DNA of 64,000 nt, taken from contig JADZDM010000010.1 of assembly GCA_020851035.1 (NCBI GenBank), positions 119,823-183,822 on the forward strand. The letters are read 5' to 3'. The notes under the pieces are model-generated. The model ran no database searches. It was not told where the DNA came from and worked only from the letters and a program-made list of their open reading frames with translations. Numbering within the stretch: the stretch's first letter is position 1; each line of letters opens with the position of its first letter. Made by a program: the position numbers and the translations under genes. Positions 60,313 to 64,000 of this stretch are shown here, piece after piece. This DNA is from Gemmatimonadaceae bacterium (lineage in GTDB: Bacteria; Gemmatimonadota; Gemmatimonadetes; Gemmatimonadales; Gemmatimonadaceae).

Positions 60313-61410
60313 TCAGCCGCCGGCGATCGGGAGCAACAGGTGCACGGCGGTGCCTCCCTCACGCGAGCCGTCGATCCACACCGTGCCTTTCGCCTCCTCG
60401 ACGGTGCGACGGATGGTGGCGAGCGCCACGCCGGTGGGATCGCCGGGGCGGCTCACCGCGAAGGCGTCGAACGCGCGCCGCTGTTCCTCGGTGGTTGGTG
60501 CCGCGCCGCCGTCGCCGATCACGATCGAGAGCACCTCGACACCGGGCTGCGCACGCTGCACCCAGCTCCGCAGCGAGCCGTCGGACGCACGCGGCACGAT
60601 CGTCAGCCGCGAGTCGCCGGTGCGTCGCACGGGCGTCTCCTCGATGTTCGAGCGGAAGACGCGCGACACATGGATCGTCACCGGGCCGACGCCGGCCGTC
60701 TCCACGCGCGCCATCGTGAGCAGGTCGTGCAGGTGGCCACGGATGCGGACCCGATCCACGCGGACCGGCCCGCGGTCGGTGTCGAGCACGGCGTCGATCC
60801 GCGCCCCGCGCCCGTCTGCGTTCAGCGCCTCGACCACCTCTCGCACTTCCGAGACGAGGTCGGTGGGCACCGGCGCCGGCGGCACCGCCCCCGTGACGCG
60901 TCGCAGCGCACCCGTCAGCACCCGCACACGCTCGGCCACTGCAGGATCGACTGTGCCATCCACTGCCCCGTCGAGGCGTGCGGCGCAATCCGCACCGAAT
61001 CGCAACAGCGCGGCAGCCTGCTCGCGCTCCGCCTCACGCAGCGCCGCGCGCGCGCCGGCATCCGCGTAGGCCGAGGCCAGCGGCATCAGCACCCCGTCAT
61101 CAGCCACCTCCGCGAGCCCCGCGACGCCGTGCTCCTGCACGCGCGACTCCGCCAGCGCGGCCAGCGACGCCGCGTGGCGGCGCAGCCAGCGCTCGATCAC
61201 CACCGAGAGGATCGCGACCAGTGCCACCGTCACCAGCGCGAGGGTGGCGCCGATCGTGACGGTGAGGAACTGCGTCGGCACCACGCGCGGCAGGAAGAAG
61301 ACCACCGCGGCACCGGCGAGCAGCGTGAGCGCGATCGGCCAGGCGATCGCGTCCTGCAGGGCGCGGCGCTCCGGGAGGGTGCGGCTGGCGCGCGGGACGC
61401 GCGGAGGCAT
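60313..61410 (-). CDS. Membrane protein with degenerate histidine-kinase-like ATPase domain
   Basis: ATG 61410 is used (365 residues); a TTG 33 bp earlier is less likely. Two membrane helices (ALQDAIAWPIALTLLAGAAVVFF, IGATLALVTVALVAILSVVI) are followed by a helical region (EAEREQAAALLRFGADCAAR) where a phosphorylated His would be expected but none is found. The C-terminal domain resembles HATPase_c, with an N-box position reading RIRGHLHDLLTMAR, a D-box-like VIGDGGAAP and a G-box-like DPTGVALATIRRTVEEA. It may sense and bind rather than phosphorylate. It lies between the pilin array and the minor pilin genes on the same strand. Confidence 0.65.
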   Translation of the reverse strand: MPPRVPRASRTLPERRALQDAIAWPIALTLLAGAAVVFFLPRVVPTQFLTVTIGATLALVTVALVAILSVVIERWLRRHAASLAALAESRVQEHGVAGLAEVADDGVLMPLASAYADAGARAALREAEREQAAALLRFGADCAARLDGAVDGTVDPAVAERVRVLTGALRRVTGAVPPAPVPTDLVSEVREVVEALNADGRGARIDAVLDTDRGPVRVDRVRIRGHLHDLLTMARVETAGVGPVTIHVSRVFRSNIEETPVRRTGDSRLTIVPRASDGSLRSWVQRAQPGVEVLSIVIGDGGAAPTTEEQRRAFDAFAVSRPGDPTGVALATIRRTVEEAKGTVWIDGSREGGTAVHLLLPIAGG

Positions 61411-61494
61411 GGGAGGAGTCACGCGCGGAAACGTGAGCGACAATGCCCGGGGCGCAAGTCGAAGCGCGGCAATGGCCGATGCCGCGAACGACAG

Positions 61495-61525
61495 CGGCCC
61501 GGCTGCCGTGCAGGCAGCCGGGCCG
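61495..61525 (-). terminator. Terminator hairpin after pilin 1
   Basis: A 13-bp stem (CGGCCCGGCTGCC 61495-61507 with 61513-61525) and 5-nt loop lie 22 bp past the stop of pilin 1. It is a GGCCCGG-type hairpin like those after the other pilin genes. Confidence 0.7.
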
Positions 61526-61546
61526 ACTCTGTCACACCGCTGCGCC

Positions 61547-61954
61547 TTACCAGCAGACCGGCGTGCCGCTCGGCGTGGTCGCGGGCATGCCCGTCGGGGG
61601 CGCTGCCGAGCCGTGATAGATGCCGCACTTCTGGGAGCCGGGGATGTTCACCACGCCGCTCCAGCCGGTGGTGGTGGCCACGAGCGTGAGGGCCGTGTTC
61701 CCGTTCGACGGCGTGAAGTTCATCTTGCCTGCCGCGCTGCCCGTGTCGCCGATGGCGGCGTAACGGTTCGAGTCGGCGTAGAAGCCTTCCTGCGACGTGG
61801 CGAGGTTGCGCATGTCGGCCAGTCCGGCCGAGCGCGAGGCGCGCTGCTTCGTGTTCGAGAACTTCGGGATCGCGACCGCGGCCAGGATGCCGATGATCAC
61901 GACGACGATCAGAAGTTCGATGAGCGTGAAGCCCTGCTTCTGTGAGTGTCGCAT
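61547..61954 (-). CDS. pilA: Type IV major pilin paralogue 1
   Basis: A 135-residue class IVa pilin with short leader MRHSQKQG, cut before Phe, and the methylated-pilin motif FTLIELLIVVVIIGILAAV with Glu5. A helix (KFSNTKQRASRSAGLADMRN), a beta domain (GNTALTLVATTTGWSGVVNI) and a C-terminal Cys pair (QKCGIYHG and VCW at the end) follow, a small D-region. It is one of at least four near-identical genes. It has its own GG-N10-GC promoter at 62028-62043. Confidence 0.93.
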   Translation of the reverse strand: MRHSQKQGFTLIELLIVVVIIGILAAVAIPKFSNTKQRASRSAGLADMRNLATSQEGFYADSNRYAAIGDTGSAAGKMNFTPSNGNTALTLVATTTGWSGVVNIPGSQKCGIYHGSAAPPTGMPATTPSGTPVCW

Positions 61955-62027
61955 GGGGGGTGCCGGAATTGGGTCAAGTCATGCCGCCCCCGGGAACTCC
62001 CGGTGCACGGCGTCTGGGGTCCTGTAT

Positions 62028-62043
62028 GGCAAGGCACCAGCCA
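62028..62043 (-). promoter_or_regulatory. Sigma-54 promoter of pilin 1
   Basis: Minus-strand TGGCTGGTGCCTTGCC matches the -24/-12 pattern (GG, 10 bp, GC; consensus TGGCAC-N5-TTGC). It lies 74 bp before the pilin 1 start. The other two complete pilin genes have the same element at nearly the same distance. Confidence 0.8.
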
Positions 62044-62141
62044 GCCCGTCCGCTGCATGCAAGCTGTTGATTCACAATGACTTGGGATCGGTACACCGGT
62101 GCCGCGCGCCGCGGATCCCGTTGGATCCTGCAACAGCTGAC

Positions 62142-62151
62142 GCATTTCGCA
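62142..62151 (-). promoter_or_regulatory. Upstream activator element of pilin 1
   Basis: Minus-strand TGCGAAATGC, exactly 99 bp from the -24 end of the sigma-54 promoter (62142 minus 62043). The same 10-mer occurs at the same distance before pilin 3, and TGCGATTTGC before pilin 2. Confidence 0.7.
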
Positions 62152-62186
62152 GCGCGCCGCTCGGCGCCCTGATGCATCAGCCCGCG

Positions 62187-62211
62187 GCGCGCCGCTTCAG
62201 GCGCGGCGCGC
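62187..62211 (-). terminator. Terminator hairpin after pilin 2
   Basis: A 9-bp GC stem (GCGCGCCGC 62187-62195 with 62203-62211) and 7-nt loop lie about 11 bp past the pilin 2 stop. No T tract is present. Confidence 0.55.
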
Positions 62212-62222
62212 GCGTCAGGCGT

Positions 62223-62630
62223 TTACCAGCAGACCGGCACACCGCTGAGGGTCGCCGCCGGCATGCCTGCAGGCATCGCAGCCGTCCCGCTGTAGATCCC
62301 GCACTGTTCGGCGCCGGGAATGTTCAGCAGACCGCTCCAGCCGCCCGAGGAGGCCACCAGCGTGAGCGTCGTGTTGCCGTGTGACGGCTGGAAGTTGAGG
62401 CGACCGGCCGCGGACCCGGTGTCGGCGACGACAGCGTATCGGCTGCTGTCGGAGAAGAACGCTTCCTGTGCGGTGGCAAGCTTGCGCAGGTCACCGATGC
62501 CGTTGGCGCGCCAGGCACGCTGCTTGGTGTTCGAGTACTTGACCATCGAGATCGCGGCGAGGACGCCGAGGATGACGATGACGACGAGCAGCTCGATGAG
62601 CGTGAAGCCCTTGAGTGATCGGAGTCGCAT
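62223..62630 (-). CDS. pilA: Type IV major pilin paralogue 2 (divergent copy)
   Basis: ATG 62630 gives 135 residues with leader MRLRSLKG and FTLIELLVVIVILGVLAAI. It keeps the scaffold of the other copies but differs at many positions (KYSNTKQRAWRANGIGDLRK, GNTTLTLVASSGGWSGLLNI). The C-terminal region, AEQCGIYSG and the terminal VCW, keeps the Cys pair. It is the most divergent of the four, especially on the D-region surface. Its promoter is at 62707-62722. Confidence 0.93.
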   Translation of the reverse strand: MRLRSLKGFTLIELLVVIVILGVLAAISMVKYSNTKQRAWRANGIGDLRKLATAQEAFFSDSSRYAVVADTGSAAGRLNFQPSHGNTTLTLVASSGGWSGLLNIPGAEQCGIYSGTAAMPAGMPAATLSGVPVCW

Positions 62631-62706
62631 GGAGGTGGCGTGCGGGTGGAGGTAGTCACAGGGCGCGCGCCGTCGCAGGCCACGCACCGGATCCCTGCCA
62701 TCCGTT

Positions 62707-62722
62707 TGCAAGCCGGCGGCCA
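62707..62722 (-). promoter_or_regulatory. Sigma-54 promoter of pilin 2
   Basis: Minus-strand TGGCCGCCGGCTTGCA fits GG-N10-GC with a TTGCA -12 box, 77 bp before the ATG. A further inverted repeat, ACTCGTTG-N5-CAACGAGT, lies just upstream at 62741-62761 and is not seen before the other pilins. Confidence 0.8.
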
Positions 62723-62820
62723 GCCGGACCATACGAGGCAACTCGTTGCGTGACAACGAGTTCGGCGTGCATCGCGGCGTCGGTGCCCGGCATTGTGCGT
62801 TGCACGACACGAATAAGCGT

Positions 62821-62830
62821 GCAAATCGCA
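62821..62830 (-). promoter_or_regulatory. Upstream activator element of pilin 2
   Basis: Minus-strand TGCGATTTGC, exactly 99 bp from the -24 end of the promoter. It sits inside the inverted repeat CGTGC-AAATC-GCACG (62818-62832), which suits a dimeric activator. Another small dyad, GTGC-GTT-GCAC, is at 62795-62805. Confidence 0.7.
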
Positions 62831-62873
62831 CGAATTCGGCGGCGCCAGGCGTGGTGCGCCGTCACCAACGCAG

Positions 62874-62906
62874 CACGGCCCGGTGCGCATCGCGCACCGG
62901 GCCGTG
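62874..62906 (-). terminator. Terminator hairpin after pilin 3
   Basis: A 15-bp perfect stem (62874-62888 with 62892-62906) and 3-nt loop lie 30 bp past the pilin 3 stop. It is the strongest hairpin of the array. Confidence 0.75.
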
Positions 62907-62935
62907 AACCCTGCAGGTCTACGATCGCCGTGCGA

Positions 62936-63343
62936 TTACCAGCAGACCGGGACGCCCGAGGGGTTCGTTGCCGGCATGCCCGTCGGACGGGCAGCGCTGC
63001 CTGAGAAGATGCCGCACTTCTGGCCACCGGGGATCGTCACCAGGCCGCTCCAGCCAGTGGTGGTGCCGACGAGCGTCAGGGCGGTGTTTCCGTTCGACGG
63101 CGTGAAGTTCATCTTGCCCGCGCCCGTGCCGGTGTCGCCGATCACGGCGTAGCGGTTCGAGTCGGCGAAGAAGCCTTCCTGCGCGGTGGCCAGGTTGCGC
63201 ATGTCGGCGATGCCGGCCGAGCGCGAGGCGCGCTGCTTCGTGTTCGAGAACTTCGGGATCGCGACGGCGGCGAGGATGCCGATGATCACGACGACGATGA
63301 GGAGCTCGATCAGGGTGAAGCCCTTGCGGGTGTTCTGGCGCAT
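62936..63343 (-). CDS. pilA: Type IV major pilin paralogue 3
   Basis: ATG 63343 gives 135 residues with leader MRQNTRKG and FTLIELLIVVVIIGILAAV. It is almost identical to copies 1 and 4 in the helix (KFSNTKQRASRSAGIADMRN) and central strands. The C-terminal segment reads GGQKCGIFSGSAARPTG and ends VCW. The very high DNA similarity to copy 4 over the shared part suggests recent duplication or gene conversion. The promoter is at 63416-63431. Confidence 0.93.
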   Translation of the reverse strand: MRQNTRKGFTLIELLIVVVIIGILAAVAIPKFSNTKQRASRSAGIADMRNLATAQEGFFADSNRYAVIGDTGTGAGKMNFTPSNGNTALTLVGTTTGWSGLVTIPGGQKCGIFSGSAARPTGMPATNPSGVPVCW

Positions 63344-63415
63344 TGGAGTGTGTCTCGTGTGATATGTTACGCGGCGGTGCGGACCGGGGTGGCTCGCAGG
63401 GTCGGGCCCCACTAG

Positions 63416-63431
63416 AGCAAGGGCGCTGCCA
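63416..63431 (-). promoter_or_regulatory. Sigma-54 promoter of pilin 3
   Basis: Minus-strand TGGCAGCGCCCTTGCT matches the consensus closely (TGGCA at -24, TTGCT at -12), 73 bp before the ATG. Confidence 0.85.
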
Positions 63432-63529
63432 CCAGAGCGGGCGTGGTCAAGTCCCTTTCCTGCAACGGGTTACGCACATACGACCGCCCCGGATCCACGC
63501 CTGATGTATTGCATGTTTGCAGCTTTCGT

Positions 63530-63539
63530 GCATTTCGCA
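63530..63539 (-). promoter_or_regulatory. Upstream activator element of pilin 3
   Basis: Minus-strand TGCGAAATGC, exactly 99 bp from the -24 end of the promoter. It lies inside the inverted repeat TCGTGC-N5-GCACGA (63526-63542). A related GCA-N5-GCA-like half site is at 63511-63521. Confidence 0.72.
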
Positions 63540-63619
63540 CGATCGGCAGGTCGGCACCGGCTTGGCGCGCAGACGCGGTCTTCACGATCGGTGTGAGACC
63601 ACGCGCGCCGGAACGCACA

Positions 63620-63651
63620 GCGGCCCGGCGTGCCGAAGCACACCGGGCCGC
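63620..63651 (-). terminator. Terminator hairpin after pilin 4
   Basis: A 9-bp outer stem (GCGGCCCGG 63620-63628 with 63643-63651) plus an inner GTGC-CGAA-GCAC hairpin lie 33 bp past the pilin 4 stop. Confidence 0.7.
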
Positions 63652-63684
63652 AGGTGACGGGCGTGAGCCAGTCAGGTCAGGCGA

Positions 63685-64000
63685 TTACCAGCAGACCGGG
63701 ACGCCGTCCGGGTTGGTCGCCGGCATGCCCGTCGGGCGCGTCGCTGTACCGGAGAAGATGCCGCACTTCTGGCCGCCGGGGATCGTCACCAGGCCGCTCC
63801 AGCCGGTCGCCGAGGCGACGAGCGTCAGGGCCGTGTTTCCGTTCGACGGGGTGAAGTTCATCTTGCCTGCGCCCGTGCCGGTATCGCCGATGGCGGCGTA
63901 GCGGTTCGAGTCGGCGAAGAAGCCTTCCTGCGCGGTGGCCAGGTTACGCATGTCGGCGATGCCGGCCGAGCGCGAGGCGCGCTGCTTCGTGTTCGAGAAC
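63685..64000 (-). CDS. pilA: Type IV major pilin paralogue 4 (5' end outside window)
   Basis: The gene runs off the window; 105 codons are visible, from FSNTKQRASRSAGIADMRN to the terminal VCW. The sequence is nearly the same as copy 3, with changes such as YAAIGDTG, LVASATGWSG, FSGTATRPTG and NPDGVPVCW. The missing leader and N-terminal helix should lie within about 100 bp beyond the right edge. It shares the C-terminal Cys pair. Confidence 0.92.
   Translation of the reverse strand, partial: FSNTKQRASRSAGIADMRNLATAQEGFFADSNRYAAIGDTGTGAGKMNFTPSNGNTALTLVASATGWSGLVTIPGGQKCGIFSGTATRPTGMPATNPDGVPVCW

Overview
The window is uniformly GC-rich bacterial chromosome. It carries a Gram-negative type IV pilus secretin complex, many secreted proteins with Ala-rich signal peptides ending in an A-x-A site followed by Q, Big_2-type lipoproteins and the topA-trmFO-xerC-hslVU order. 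Together these suggest a member of the Gemmatimonadota or a close relative. That assignment is inferred from gene style and is not proven here.

Layout. 1-3.7 kb: two exported proteins, tRNA-Tyr, tRNA-Thr and cysS. 3.8-8.1 kb: a degenerate ABC-like protein, a DUF1611/DgcN-type protein, then a YbjN-like/PspA/AI-2E-family envelope operon. 8.2-22.9 kb: an accessory signalling and protease locus with an M48 peptidase-TPR protein, two exported caspase-fold (C14) proteins (one fused to Cys-rich Sel1/Hcp-like repeats), a subtilase, a GAF protein and a CHASE2-like class III nucleotide cyclase in one operon, a DUF928-like exported protein, a protein-kinase-like pseudokinase and an ECF sigma factor with an N-terminal extension. 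23-28.9 kb: class A PBP, VOC protein, Gdx/SugE exporter, secreted hydrolase and two-subunit L-serine dehydratase.

29-33.5 kb: a SARP/AAA regulator whose base composition changes sharply inside the gene, a membrane HD-GYP phosphodiesterase and, just upstream of it, a 22-codon hydrophobic micro-ORF with a near-perfect Shine-Dalgarno sequence. 33.7-48.7 kb: housekeeping genes on the minus strand (sigma-54 activator, gcvT, bcp, argF, hslUV, xerC, trmFO, topA, smg-like DUF494, aroK, aroC), with a G-rich tandem repeat between xerC and hslV. At 48.7-50.2 kb a lower-GC islet carrying one PIN-like gene has entered the 5' end of aroC and left a perfect 107-bp direct repeat.

50.3-64 kb: a large beta-propeller lipoprotein and the type IV pilus region, with pilMNOPQ, three minor-pilin-like genes, a degenerate histidine-kinase-like protein and a tandem array of at least four 135-residue major-pilin paralogues. 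Each of the three complete pilin genes has a GG-N10-GC sigma-54 promoter about 75 bp before its start. A conserved TGCGAWWTGC element sits exactly 99 bp upstream of each of these -24 elements. Each gene also has its own terminator hairpin. The array therefore looks like a set of separately switched pilin genes driven by a common sigma-54 activator.

The strongest leads for new biology are the pilin control architecture, the PIN islet in aroC, the caspase/cyclase/pseudokinase locus and the micro-ORF next to the HD-GYP gene.
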